Source: Tricholoma matsutake (Eukaryota > Basidiomycota > Agaricomycetes > Agaricales > Tricholomataceae). From it: DNA of 64,000 nucleotides. This document shows, piece after piece, positions 28,753 through 41,148 of the stretch. A program made the translations under genes and the position numbers. Location of the stretch: contig AP026542.1 of NCBI GenBank assembly GCA_026075535.2, positions 7,006,001 through 7,070,000 on the forward strand, written 5' to 3'. The notes under the pieces were generated by a model. That model was not told where the DNA came from. It did not search any database and was given only the letters and a program-made list of their open reading frames with translations. Each line of letters starts with the position of its first letter. Position 1 is the first letter of the stretch.

Positions 28753-30543
28753 GTGGAGGCTACAGAGGGGCCGTGTTGTTGTAGTGGTTTCAGATTCAAC
28801 CATCATGATTCCGTTTCTGCTGTCCTTCTGTACGCTTGCCCTGGCTGGAAACTCTTCAGGGTATGTTCTTCTTCTCTACTGTCCTTGCAGCGTTTGAATT
28901 CTCTTCTCAGTCTTGATTCCGACCCATATCTCCAATATCGCCCAGCATTTGCTCGATCTTTGCCAGTTCAGATCCTTCTCACAGGCGTTGTCTTGACACT
29001 CGTAGCTGTTCTCTTCATTCACCTCATCTTCACCGCCCAGTATCATTGGCCCCTTGCCCCCGTCAATTATGTCTTGCAGCTCTCTGGCGTCATTTCTCTC
29101 CTAATCTCCCTCATCGCAACCATCCATGTTGTTCTCTCAGCCACTGCCAACGAAAGCGGGAAATGGCCTTACATGCTCAGTTACATTGCAGTCAACACCC
29201 CACCTTTGGATCGGGATCAGGATACAAGTGATTGGAGCGTCGCAGAGCGAGCGACTTGGCTGGTCATGAATGCGTCCACTTCTGGCCTGATACAGGTACC
29301 TATATATCAATAATTCCTACTATAGATCTCATTCTTGCTCAAGATAACACACATCCAGTTCCTTACTCTTCTATACCCCTCTCGTCTCGAAGGTAGACTT
29401 ATCTTTACCTTGTTGGGTTCGTGGCTTCCCTCATTATCCTGGTTTTATGGCCTGAACAGCACCATAGGCCCATTAGCGATCGTAGCAGCAGTCATGCAAC
29501 TACTACCAATAAATGACAGCGCTAGCGCCAACTTAGTGGCATCCGCTGTTAAAAATGTTTGCAATGCCACACTCTCCTTGTTGTTTACCGCTTCTCTGTT
29601 CATTTGGGGCTTCCTTGTCAATCGCAAACAAGCCTGGCGCACGGATGGAGGCACGGCAGCATTTGGATGTGCTGCTCTCTCCCTTGCTGTAGTAAGCACT
29701 GCACTCAATTTTTTGTACGTCCCAAGGGAGGAAGAATATGTTTGGTTGCCCAGTCTCATGTGGGCTGTGATACTTTGGCAGAGTTTTCTGGGTTGGTGGT
29801 GGTGGGTAGGTGCCGGTAGTGCCAGTGGGTTATATGGGGAGCACGACATCGAAGAGAAATTGATGCGAGAGGCCAAACGAGAGTCCAGAAGACGGGAGGG
29901 GAGAGAACGAAGGAAGGAGACAAAACAGAAAGCAAAGAAAGTTTGGAAGGGAGTAGCTGGTGCATTCGTGCCTAAGGATAGTTTGCAACAAGGGTCCTCT
30001 CCGCAAGCCGACTCCCTTGACGTCTCCACACATTCACTTCCAGGTTCCCCTACACCTTCTGCTGCACCTGCTTCATTCGTTGATTCCGGATACTCCGCCG
30101 CAACATTCACTACACTCCCACGCCATCTCCCGGCAATTGCACATCGCTGGTACGCATCTCTGCGACGTGCACACGTAATTGCTGCCCAGGCGCAAGCTGC
30201 TGAGCGTGTCGAGAGGCTCAGAGAGTTGGACATGAATGGGTCACCAGATGTGGGGTGGTTTGGATGGAGTTTGGGAAGTTTCGGTAGGGTAGGGAGAAGC
30301 CCAGTGACCGATCGTACCGACCGTGAGTTCGAGTTGTACGACAGAAGTGACCCAGCGAAATGGAGAGTGAACACCACACCACAGCTACAAGAGCATAGGA
30401 CTGATAGAGAGCAACCTCGACGTCGAAAGGTTGCCGCAGCAGGAGATGCGGATGCTTCTCCTACACCTGCCACGCAGCTCCAGTCTGTGTGGTGGTGGGG
30501 GCCGTTGGCGCGGTGGAGGCTGCAGGATTCGACAGTCTATTGA
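28753..30543 (+). CDS. Multi-pass membrane protein, unknown family
   Basis: Three exons (28753-28860, 28891-29295, 29359-30543) join in phase 0 and give about 565 residues. Hydrophobic segments include ILLTGVVLTLVAVLFIHLIF, YVLQLSGVISLLISLIATIH, LIFTLLGSWLPSLSWFYGL, LAIVAAVMQLL, TLSLLFTASLFIWGF, AFGCAALSLAVVSTALNFLY and LPSLMWAVILWQSFLGWWWW, so about seven spans. A long soluble tail follows, basic near the membrane (KRESRRREGRERRKETKQKA). I do not recognise the family. The first intron is only 30 nt, which is doubtful, so the N-terminus may begin elsewhere; an ATG at 28658 in another frame overlaps HUB1 exon 1 antisense. The body is supported by a 394-codon last exon. Confidence 0.65.
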
Positions 30544-30705
30544 TTCTGCTGAAAATCCTATTTTAAATTATACCTCTTGGTTGTCTAGCTATGGCGAGAC
30601 GTGTACGAGTATGCATGTGCGTCGCAATCTGTAATCCAGCTTGTCTTCCTGAATCTTCATCAAAGCTTTCTTCCTGAGCTTTAAGCGCCATCAGAATTGC
30701 TGACT

Positions 30706-31014
30706 ATGCCTGTCACGTATTCTTTGGCTTCTAGTGCCAGTGGACGCTCTCGTTCACATTACTGGGACGCACCGACTTCATCCACGAGCAATATATGTGA
30801 ACACGGAGTCAGTCATGGTCAAGCTAATAGTGAGGCTGCTATGTGGTGGATCCATAAGGTGACTACTATCTCCCCGTATCTTTGTGCTGCCACATTCACG
30901 TTTCAGGTGTGTCGTTTCGGAAGACACCAGAGGGATAGAGACTATATATGCCTTACCGAGAACGCGGTAATATACTTCGGAAATGGCCCTCCCTGGATGG
31001 AAGGTCACCCATAG
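30706..31014 (+). CDS. Possible small protein, unidentified
   Basis: The frame starts MPVTYSLASSASGRSRSHYW and ends NAVIYFGNGPPWMEGHP. A canonical-looking intron of 48 nt (30859-30906, GTGACT...TTTCAG) can be removed without changing frame, leaving about 86 residues rich in aromatic and charged residues. There are no membrane segments and no signal peptide. It has no known family and could be a chance frame. Confidence 0.3.
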   Translation: MPVTYSLASSASGRSRSHYWDAPTSSTSNICEHGVSHGQANSEAAMWWIHKVTTISPYLCAATFTFQVCRFGRHQRDRDYICLTENAVIYFGNGPPWMEGHP

Positions 31015-31677
31015 AGCGTTTGATTCCTAGGAATATGGCGCATGTTCGAGTATCACTTACATATACATAGGTGTGATCATTTCAGATCCTGGCTTTGAAG
31101 TTAATAGATGTGGGTGGGTGTCATTGCGACTAAAAAAGTCTCACAGCTTGGACAAGTCGTGGTATTGAGACGCTACATACCACCAATACCAGCGGGGTGT
31201 AGGGGGCGTTCGAGTCCTTTGTAACGTGGCACACAGGATGCCTAGGTGGGATCCGGAGCCGTCCCTGTCCTTTGTATGGCGGTGGTCGTAGGTACGAGGG
31301 CAACCCGCTGTAGCATCCGGGTCGGTTTCGGTGGAGTCATCGGTATTCAGGGACCTGCAAACTTCTAGAAACTCGAGGTGTATATGAACCGGCACACTAC
31401 TAATCATTTGATATTGCAGGGTCACCCCCTTTTAGTCGGATTGTTGAGCCTTTATAGCTTAGGAGGCCAACTCAACTTAGGACTTCTATTAAGTCCAAGT
31501 CAGCGACAAGCCACGAACGAGTTTTCTATTGATCATGACATGCGTTCAAATGGTATTTCGCAGATTCTACGTGTTTCTTGACCTCGACAGTACTTACCTA
31601 GATGCATTCTTTATATCTATGAACAGATATCAATTGGCAGGATGCTTCGAGCCTCTAAATCCCTTGGTGAAGATAAG
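31015..31677. other. Intergenic, nothing recognised
   Basis: About 660 bp before the 3' end of the NADH pyrophosphatase gene. No conserved ORF, RNA gene or repeat with boundaries was seen. Confidence 0.4.
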
Positions 31678-33355
31678 TTACAGGTGTCCTTTGTGCTTTG
31701 CACCACCATCTTCAGGAGGGAACCCTATCTTTCCCTCAGCCCAATCTCTGATCAACACGCCTGCGATTGCAGTGATTGGTGGCAACTTGAACGGTGGGTC
31801 ATCATTCTTTATCTCCTCCATGATTGTCGTGTTCTGTTGGTTGTTGCTGCCTTCGGTGCTGTCTGACATCTTCTTGTATTCCGCACTACTGAATCTTGTG
31901 CCCGAAGAATGATCGAGCACAGACTGTATCTCTGCGCGAGTATACCATCGTGCATCTATACTTATGAGTAACTAACAATTGTAGCCAAGGAGGGTACATA
32001 CCAGCGAGCTCGTTGTCGAGATCCGTGCGAATTGGTTGAGTAGCATCTGCACGAGCATAAAAACCAACCATGAGATTTGCTGGATAAGGCTGAACCATTT
32101 TACGAGTAGTTAGCCCGAAGTTTGGAGCCCAGTGGAAGCTTCCTACCCAAGGTTGTCCAGAGTGATATTTGATATCCCAGACTTTGACCCCTGCCTCTTC
32201 CCACATCTCTCTCACTACGGCATCCTCGAATGTTTCTCCAGGTTCAATGAATCCTGCCAATGCAGAATAAAACTTCCCAGGAAATTTTTTCTGTAATCAT
32301 CGAGAGCACGTCAGGGGCTATGATCCATACAAAGACGAATAGAGGAACCATACGCCTCTGCCTAGCAGAATCTTATCTCCCGATTGGTCTATAGCAAGCA
32401 TGATGACAACAGGATCGGTACGAGGATGGGTGAAGTTGTGCAGGCCTTTGCTATTGAATATAATCAGTCTTACGCGGACCAGCAGCCTTTTGGGTGAATC
32501 TTACATTGTGAGGCATGGTTTTCGGTCAACATTGTTTGCCCATGGTAATAATGACGAGCACGATAGTTTCCAGCCTCCCCACATGGAGTAGGAGCGGGAC
32601 CCACATGCTGGACAAAACTGTTGAACGAAGAAATGATTTCTTCAGATAGACAATCCGAGGATATAAAGGGAAGGAGGGCTCACTTTGTTACGTTGATTCC
32701 AATCCACCAAACTCCTGGCTTCGGCGAAAAGTCCTCCAGAGAAGTCATCTAAGCTGGACATCACCATTCGTGGCTCTGACCAGTCCAAGGTTCCATTTTT
32801 GGCTTGTGAGGTGGAGTTTAGGATGTCTTTAAGCCTTTCCGGTGCCAGTTCGAGATCGGCGATGTCCATTGAGAAGTAAGGTGTCCCCTCCAGATTTACA
32901 ATCGCAGTATCAGGATCTGCATAATCAGATGAAGGCAAAGCACCGAATTTGGAGTCTGGCTCCAGTACGCCGAGGAAGACAACGGGCGTATCGCGATGGC
33001 GTGCAGCTTCTGTAGGGGAGTGGGGCACATCACTGGACTCTACGACCAATTGACCTTTCTCCTTCCCTTGCCCAAAGAAAGGCTCGGAGCCTAAGAACGG
33101 TTTGACATCGTTCGTTGTGAAATAGGCGAGATTCCGTTTGGTAGGAGTAACTACTACGAGAGGTTGTCCAGAATTGAATAAAAGCCAGCGAGTCGCAGGC
33201 GATACGATGACAGCATTCAGGAATGAATGGGAAGTCCGTAACCATGACAGACGGTTGAGGGGCGAACCCGCGAATAAATTGACATGACTGTTTTGTATTG
33301 ATCAAAAGGTGACGAAATTGCAGAGACTACATAAAGCGTACGCTTCCGAAGCCAT
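31678..33355 (-). CDS. NPY1: NADH pyrophosphatase (Nudix; NPY1/NUDT12-like)
   Basis: Multi-exon. The first exon is tiny: MASE plus two bases at 33355-33342, then an intron ending in ACAG, giving MASEAHVNLFAGSPLNRLSW, the normal NUDT12-type start. The N-terminal domain follows. A zinc ribbon comes next (FCPACG ... GWKLSC ... RKPCLT, near 32510-32630). The Nudix box GFIEPGETFEDAVVREMWEE AGV is near 32190-32260 and YARADATQPIRTDLDNE after it. The enzyme hydrolyses NADH/NADPH to NMNH and AMP. Yeast Npy1 is peroxisomal; the C-terminus here (KHKGHL) is at best a weak PTS1. It lies 170 bp downstream of the coiled-coil gene on the same strand. Confidence 0.9.
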
Positions 33356-33525
33356 TCTGGACAACTTCGATAGTGCCGTTATACGCAGTTGAACGGAATG
33401 GTCAATATGATAGTTTTTGAAATTTCGTCACGGGGCCATCACTCAACCTTGTTACTCAGGTCCTAGCCGGCGTAAGTATGACATCTTCTACAGTTGTAGA
33501 GGATAAGAATGCGAGTACGTTCGTT

Positions 33526-34679
33526 CTACATTATATCTGATCTATTAGTATCAGATAGTCTCAACTGGGCATGCATTGCAACAGGATCTCTTATAATTAC
33601 CGCACCTGGATACACAATGCTGAGTTGTATGGCCAGTGCAAGGATGCGTCGAGAAACACACCACCTGATAACCGACGCCACAGAACCGCATGAACAGATT
33701 AAGATTCCGGTCTCTCGAGTCTGACACCGGAAGCTCGTAGTCGAGCACTAAACATCTACACGTTTCCGCTGATGTCGGTTATTAATACTGAGATGAGGGT
33801 TTTAACATTTGAGGATCACACCATCCAAATTGAACAGATCTCCAAGGCTTTTCGGAAAGTGGGCACTCACTTGTCCGTTTGATGTATAAATTGTATGGAG
33901 CGGATCGTTGGGCTGATTAGAGCGCAGTAACGAATTAGCACGACGACTTTCGCTGCAAATGCATAGGGAGTTTAATCCGAGTAGTCGGCTGGCATCGTAG
34001 CACCTACGAATTGTGCAATTGCAAACGAAGATCCTCCAGTTCACGTCGATTCCGTGCAACTTCGTCTTGTAATTCTTGAGATATGTGTGCTTCTAAGCAC
34101 AGAGCAACTTGGTCTCGTACGAGCTCATGAATTTCCCGGTCGATCTCCTGCTGTGCTGTTGGGTCATCAGCACAGCAAAACGGACATGGCTTTAGGGATG
34201 TGACCTTGTTCTTTCAAGTGTTCAAAGAACTGCGTTTGGAGATGTTTGTTGAGAATGACTGCGGAAGTTATGAACATCAAGCTACATGAATGCTCCGGCA
34301 CTGACGATGTATCTCGGCGATTCCTTCTGTATGCATTCGCTCTTGGTCTTCCATTTGCACAAGGAGCCTAGTGATGACGTAGCCAACGTTTTATTCAACC
34401 CCAAAATACAGAGATGATTTACTCATTGATTTCCTGCGTCGTCTTAGGGTCCCCTTGTGAGGCGATCTGCATCGTTTGTTTTTGTAACTCGCCGAATATA
34501 GTCTAGGAGTCCGTTCAGATACCTGAGAATGAATGTCTTATAATAGACCATACGCTCAACGATCTCGACTCTTCTATCATATTTCTCAGCAGCTCCTTCG
34601 TTGACGCAACATTGACGGGAGGAGTAAGCGGAAAAGTGACCTCGCTGGAAGGCGAGCTATTAGGAGTCAAGGGTTTCAT
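33526..34679 (-). CDS. Orphan coiled-coil protein
   Basis: None of the exons is long, but seven or eight join in frame. The protein starts MKPLTPNSSPSSEVTFPLTP, then STKELLRNMIEESRSLS, TIFGELQKQTMQIASQGDP, VQMEDQERMHTEGIAEIH, ILNKHLQTQFFEHLKEQ, and a helical part EIDREIHELVRDQVALCLEA ... VARNRRELEDLRLQLHNS. The C-terminus reads NDPLHTIYTSNGQVSAHFP, SLGDLFNLDVLDYELPVSDS, NLNLFMRFCGVGYQVV and IVYPGAVIIRD before TAG 33526. Heptad-type helices suggest a coiled coil; the C-terminal block is compact. The last intron would be only about 40 nt, so that join is the weakest. I do not know this family. Confidence 0.6.
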
Positions 34680-34945
34680 CTGGTGTTACCGCAAGTAACA
34701 TATAAGAAGTACTTGAATGAATGGATCTGGACCGGTATATTGTATGCTTGAACACGAGGCCCCAACGTGTCAATCAGTCACGCTCAGCGAATCACTTCCG
34801 AGCGGTCATCCGAGAACAAGCGAGGGGTTCATTCGTATAGTCTAATGATTATAGTAGTAGCTATAAAAATACTGCTAGAGTATAAGCATAATACAGTTGC
34901 GGAGAAAGTTGATCGCAGACCTACCTAGGGATCTAGCATGATACA

Positions 34946-37797
34946 TTACGGTTGAGGCAAAGGCGTAGCATTCTTGACGTGATCTCGCTCCACAGTGTCA
35001 ATGGCAGCACCATCAGTACCACGAGTTTCGCCGGCCATTGCATTCAGTTGGGCAGCCATGAGTGCTCGAAAACGTGAGTTTTCACGGTTGACCTGAGTCG
35101 AGCAGGATCATTATTCAGGGTTGTAACGAAGATACCATTAATGGTGCTAACCAATTGACGGTACGTGCCAGACTCTGTGATCCTACCATCTGGAGGCCGA
35201 TATGTAAGGAGAATTGCACCTAAAACCGAAGCGGCACACACCTTCTAAAACGACTATCCGTTCCGCCCTCGCGATAGTGGATAACCGATGAGCAACAAAC
35301 AAACACGTAGTCTGTCGTGATTGCAGAATCTTGTCTACGGCATCATTGACCTACGCCCACATTTCAAACAAAGACAGTTTCTGAATAGTGTTTCACATAC
35401 CCTACGCTCAGACGTAGCATCCAAGGAACTTGTTGCCTCGTCAAGGGCCAAAATTGCAGGTTTCTTCAGAAGTGCACGTGCAATTGCAAGCCGTTGCCGC
35501 TGTCCGCCGCTCAAGCTCAGTCGTCCAACTTATAACATCATATCAGTGGAAAATCTCCCGAAATAAAATAACGCAGAAACCCACTCTCGGTATCGAAGCC
35601 CTGCGGCATACCCCACACAAACTCACAATTCGCTTCTCGTGCAGCATTCTCAATCTGTTCACGAGTAGCTTCAGGATTCCCATATGCAATATTCGATGCG
35701 ATTGTCCCAGTGAATAATACTGGATCTTGGGGTACGACACCAATAATCTGACGCCAAGACGAAGTGCTGAACTCTCTGATATCTAGAAGGAGGACAGATG
35801 TCAACATCGACTATGAAGATTCTGATAAATTACATACCTTGTCCATCAAAAATTACTTTACCTTTCAGCGGATCATAATACCGCAAGAGAATGGAATGAA
35901 TGGAGGATTTGCCGCTGCCGCTCTTCCCCCTGTGATTTCGAATTTCGAATTTGGCAAGCTGTTGCTACAGTGAAAACTTGAAACAACTTACACAATTGCA
36001 ACACTTTCGCCAACACCAACTTCAAGGTTGAAATCCTTCAAGATCTCCACGCCCTTGCGGCTGGGGTATTCGAACTGGACACCTTCAAACCTGACAGGCC
36101 CACGCCGAGTGCTGCTGACGTCAATGCCCACATTATGAGGAATGGCAGGAGTGCGGTCCAACAGCTCAAAAATGCGAGTCCCAGCACCAATTCCACGCAT
36201 GATAGATGACTAGTATACAGGCCATCAGAGCCAAAGATAGTGCAGTGTCAACTACTCACAAAGAATGATCTGATTGGCGTCGATGAGCAAGGAGTATATG
36301 AACAACATAGGCCACGTACGTCAGCATCTGTAGACCACTGCCGACGTAGACAGTGTACAGCAGGAGACTGGTCAAATCGCCAACGGATATCTCTCCGTGT
36401 GAAACCAATGTGCCACCTGCAGAAGATTGTGAGTATCCCAGAAGTGCAGGGTAAACGTAATGCAACATACCATAACCAAGTAATGCCAGTATTGTGACAT
36501 TACCACTCCAACCCGTACTTCCGAAAAATATAGCACTGGCGATGGCTTCCTTTCTTGCAAGGACAAGTATTTTAGTAACCTTTTCGTGAAACTTTCTCTC
36601 CTCCTGAGGACCGGCATTGAAGGCTTGTGCTGTACGCAGGGCCGATAAGGATTCGTTGGCAACCTGCCCAATAATTTCAACTTATGAATTCAGTGTTGAC
36701 GGCAGGTAATAACCTTGGTCATTTCTCCAACGGCTTCTTGTGTTTTATTTGAAAGTTGTTTGAGGTATCGACCATAAAAAACCTGAGAACACATAAGAAG
36801 ACAGAAGACAGACGCCACAAATTCACGCACGGCGCCAAGAGAGACGGGAGGCACTACGGTCAGCATCAGGAGAGTGAGCGTCGGAGACAGGTAGAACATA
36901 GCGCCCACTAACGAAAGGTTGATGCGAAGAACATAGGAACAGACAAGATACGCACAACCAACAGACGACATGACAATTGAGCGTAAACCATCGGATAAAT
37001 TCTGAGTAACACTGTGATAAACGTGAACACACAGCGAGAATTCAATGAAGGCACTATGAAAACCTTTCACCGACAATACTAGTGTCAACGCTGAGCCGAC
37101 TCAGAACATCGCCTTCGCCACGCTCAACAAATTCCACCTCCTGCTTGAGGGCAGCAGCGTAAGTGCGCTCGCGGAGTCTTGCAACTATTCTCTGCCCTAG
37201 TAATGTGCATAAGATGAAACAGCTCTAGGGAACGGATATGCTTGTCCATGATGATACTGACCTGCCATCCGCATCAGCAGAGAGCGACCAGCGTTTGCAA
37301 ATGCACCAGTCGTGAAAAGGATGAGGAGAACGCCTGACGCTTGCCAGGCCGAAAGCCCCAGAGGAATTTGCTGCAAAACGGTCTTGTGGTTGAGTAATTC
37401 ACGAGGCAGTAATACGTACTGGAGTGGTTGAGGAGAAAAAGTCGATTAACTTCCCAACGGTGAAGGGAATACTCATGGAAACGGAAGATGAGACCAGTAG
37501 CAACCCTACTGCTATGAGTAGTGGTTTTCGCTCGGGCCGGGCAAGGGAAACGATCTTCCAAAGTGATGAAGCAGATTTGGGGGACTTCTTGAAGATCGAA
37601 AACGACCTAAAAGACCAACCTGACTGCTTCGGAGAAGTAGCTGAAGATGTCGAGTATGATCGGGCAAAAGACTGTGTTCTCAGGGCTAATGGGCTGGATC
37701 TCATTCCCCATGGGAGCAAAGGAGAATGGTGTGGACAAGGAGTTGAAAGGGAGCGCGTCGCCTGCCTCAAAACTGAGCATGTATAGAATCGCAACAT
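34946..37797 (-). CDS. MDL1: Mitochondrial ABC half-transporter (MDL1/ABCB10 type)
   Basis: Multi-exon. The N-terminus ([20 protein letters not shown] and an Arg/Ser-rich stretch) is a mitochondrial targeting peptide. Membrane segments start at [20 protein letters not shown] and continue across the 37400-36250 exons. The nucleotide-binding domain has [13 protein letters not shown], Walker [10 protein letters not shown] (near 35905-35935), the Q-loop region [20 protein letters not shown], signature [16 protein letters not shown] and Walker [13 protein letters not shown] (near 35420-35520). The C-terminus is short and ends ATPLPQP at 34946. Mdl1-type proteins export peptides or protect mitochondria from oxidative damage as homodimers. 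It lies 126 bp downstream of ZPR1 on the same strand. Confidence 0.9.
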
Positions 37798-37923
37798 GCC
37801 CTCAGGTCGAGTGCTGGCGCTGGACTGTCAAGTTATTTATCCCGACGCGTCACTTGTAGTCCGGGCCGAGCGCCGTTCGGCCTACATTTTATCTACTAGT
37901 GTTGCTCAAGTGTTGCTCTACAT

Positions 37924-39641
37924 TTACAGCTCGTCTGCTTCATAACCCTCCACCTTGATGTCGTTCAGACCAAGCTCCTCGTTCTGCTTCCAGGACCTCT
38001 CATACATCTCAACTCTCATATTTGGATCAGGATCTGGCGCGTACAGGTTTTGTACGTAAGAGTTCGCAAGCGGGTCATCTAGAATCACTGTGAATGGGCG
38101 TTCGGCGCTCTTGACCTTTGCAGAAGAAAAGGTCACAACAACAGCAAGGTGAAAGCAACTGTAAAAGTCTGACCTCTTTCAAACTTTTTAGGAACTGTTC
38201 GAATGATCGTTTGTCGTCGGGATGTGATGCATCACCAGATGCGAATACCTTGTCACTAAGCTCCTCATAGACCTGATCGAGGATTCCTTCCAGCGTTGTA
38301 AATCGTCCGCCCAGTGTTCCGTGTTGGAGCGTGAGTTCGATCTCCGGAATGCTTAGACCCGCTGTTTCGCTCTGTCAAGTCAACCACTGGTCCATAAATT
38401 GGACTGCATAGAAAAAATTAAACAAGACCTTCAAAATGTCACGACTTAGATCATCGCGGTCCTCGACCTTCAGTATGATCCGTTTGCCTTGCTCTGATAC
38501 GGCTGCACCGGACTTGACCTCGTTGTCACGATATCCACATCTCTCGCAATTTGTCGACATGATTAGGATATCCTATTCGTTTGAGATTTAATCTGTGAGC
38601 TATACGCGAAAAAGAAAACACAGGAACTGACCTTGAAATATGGGATATTGACCTTCTTCATCAAAGTATCGAGCGGATGTCCACAACTCGAACAGTGCCC
38701 GGGGAACACAAAAACTTCGTCTCCTGTGACGGGCTCTGGGTCTGGAACTTCCTTGCTTTTGGATGCCAATTTTACACTCGATGCCTGAACTTCTTGGTCC
38801 TCGGCAGCCACCAGTCCCAACGTAATATTATGTTGTTGGGTCCGCGGGTATGTCTTCATATTCCACTTTGGATCTGCCATACTCCCTATGAACTCAATCC
38901 AAGAGTTGCCTGCAGGATCATCCATCTTGATCGTGAATGCTGGAAATGGCTTGTTGCCCTTATCAGTTAACTTGACCGGTGAATCTTCATCTTCATCCTC
39001 GTCGATAATTTCCGCAAGCCTATCAATCAGGGCCTGAATTTTCGTGTATCCGTCCTCGTCCTGGATACGTCGGAGCGCCTGGTCCATACTGAGGTCAGCT
39101 ACAACATCACGAATGAGTCCTTCTACGGTTGTTAGTTGACCGCGAGTAGTTGGCGGAAGAGTGAGCTCATATTCTGGGATCTTTATTTCGCAGGTTGGAG
39201 ATCGGACGATTTGACGATCAAGGTCTGATCGCGCGAGCATCCGGGCGGTGTAAAGGGACCCTCCGTCTGTAATGACCAGGTTGGTAACCAACGATAGATA
39301 CAGGAAAATAATACACACATTGGATAGCTCCAGCTGACTGGACCTCATTATTCGTGGTACCACAGTGTTCACATCGGAAAGACATAACAACGACCTCACG
39401 AAAGTAGGGGATGGAAGTAAGCATCATGCGCGTAACGCCCTACTTATTTGGTTTAGAAATATAGAATTCCCAACAGGTAGGCCTCGCGCACCTGCTCCCC
39501 GCATTTCATGCATAGTGATTCAACTTGCTGTATGATCTTGCCTGCTTCGTCCGAAGTTTGGGTAGAGTCTGGTTCTTGATCTGCCTGATCAGCGAGTGAA
39601 CCGATGTGAGGAAACAGGGGCTTCGTTTCTAATTCTGCCAT
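37924..39641 (-). CDS. ZPR1: Zinc finger protein ZPR1
   Basis: Two ZPR1 modules are visible. The first zinc finger is CMKCGEQ, then [17 protein letters not shown] (near 39360-39510). Its alpha-helical/beta domain contains [12 protein letters not shown] and [16 protein letters not shown] sequence. The second finger is [20 protein letters not shown], then [20 protein letters not shown], with the second domain [19 protein letters not shown] and a C-terminus ending GYEADEL. ZPR1 is an essential chaperone for eEF1A folding and was first found as a receptor-associated zinc finger protein. ATG 39641 gives [20 protein letters not shown]. It diverges from the lipase gene, with 138 bp between the start codons. 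Confidence 0.93.
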
Positions 39642-39779
39642 TGTAAGTGACCAAGTTTGTTTTGTTCGAGTTATCTTATCAGTTGATGTACATAAGCCTT
39701 TGAATCAAACAACGCGCGCCTATTTCTATTATATTCTACCCCGGGTTTCCATACGAGACTCGAGTCCCTTCTCAAAACA

Positions 39780-41059
39780 ATGTACACAGAAGCCTGGCTT
39801 CCAGGACCACAAACCACTCAATTCTACACTCGAACGTACAATACCACGAAAGGTGATGCCAAAGCCGTTATTGTATTCATTCATGGATTCGCCGAACACG
39901 TCGGCCGTTATACCCATTTCCATCTCCCTCTTGCTGAACATGGTATAGCTGTGTTCGCATTTGATCTCCGAGGGTTTGGAAAGACAGCGCTGGATACTGA
40001 GGGACACAAGAGCAAAGATAGCACGTATGGGAAGACCTCATGGTTGGAACAGATGGCTGACATTGAGTGGGCTTTGGGACATGCAAAGGAAGCATTTCCG
40101 AGGGTGCCTGTTTTCTTGGCAGGCCATTCAATGGCGGGTAAAGTTCTGAGGTCAAATGAACAAATTTAACGGATGCGGCTGTTCAACTTTCAGGGGGCAG
40201 CTGAAGTGCTCGGCTTTGTGACACAGGGAGAAAAATCTTCTCGTCATGCGATGATAACTTCCTTAGCTGGCGTCATCACTACCAGTCCACTCATTGAACA
40301 AGCAACGCCTGCTTCCAGACTATTACGCTGGGCAGGTGGGAAGGCGTCCACCTTTGCCCCACATATGCTAATTCCCGCCCCCGTTAATTCTGCTGTACGT
40401 ATTACCAACTGCAATACTGTTCATTGAAAAATTCTGCAACTCGAGATGTTAACAGGATCTCTCACACGACCCCAAATTCAATGATGCATATGCGAAGGAC
40501 CCGCTCATCAAGGCCGTAGGTACTCTCCGTGGTTTGCACGATATGTTGTCGCATGTCGGTTCTCCATATTGGCTATTCGCCTCTTAATCTTACACTGGTA
40601 TTCATTCAGGGAGAAGCGCTCTTGCAGAGTTACTACCTGAACTGGCCCGAAAGCCTCCCAGTAACTTGATCTATGCGTACACGCACCAATGGCATTCTCA
40701 TACCAATCTGTAGGTACTCCTAATTCACGGAACCGAAGATAAGGTTTCACTCCCTTCGCTGAGTCTGATTATAATTGTCTCTGATTCTCCGACTGTTAGA
40801 TAACATCTGTCAAGGCAACGCAGGCTTTCCACGACAAGATCAAAGCGAAGGAGAAGAAAATTTTATTATACGAGGTACGCGTCTTTTCACAAGCCGACTT
40901 TGATTATAATAATCCTGTAAGTAGGGAGGATTTCATGAACTGCAGAATGAATCTGATGGGGTGAAAGAGAAACTAGCCAACGATATCGTTGTCTTCGTAG
41001 AAGCATATTTACCCCAAGATACTCAGGATACAACGAGCGAAGAACGATCAAAATTATAA
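39780..41059 (+). CDS. YJU3: Monoacylglycerol lipase-like alpha/beta hydrolase
   Basis: Multi-exon serine hydrolase of the Hydrolase_4 type. The start is MYTEAWLPGPQTTQFYTRTY, the oxyanion region FIHGFAEHVGRY, and DLRGFGKTA. The nucleophile elbow is GHSMAG, split by an intron (exon 1 ends 40137, exon 2 starts 40194). Most relatives have GHSMGG. The cap region has TSLAGVITTSPLI. The acid is in LLIHGTEDKITS (near 40715-40815) and the histidine in GGFHELQNE (near 40925). It would hydrolyse monoacylglycerols on lipid droplets or membranes. Exon joins HDMLSH|GEALLQ and SLP|VLLIHG follow the family pattern. Ends convergently, 89 bp from the clathrin light chain stop. Confidence 0.85.
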
Positions 41060-41148
41060 TTCCTGTTCATTTTCTGGCAGCGAATACATTTGCCAAATCT
41101 ATAAGGAAGAAGTTGTGAAATGAACGATTACATCAAGCAATCCTTACT

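Noticed and set aside
29445..30473. 342-codon minus-strand frame antisense to the multi-pass membrane protein
   Set aside because: It is a shadow frame, full of Ser/Cys runs, with no motif; the plus frame has membrane spans and consistent splicing.
34090..34160. Long single-exon reading of the coiled-coil gene
   Set aside because: Frames stop repeatedly; only the spliced reading is coherent.
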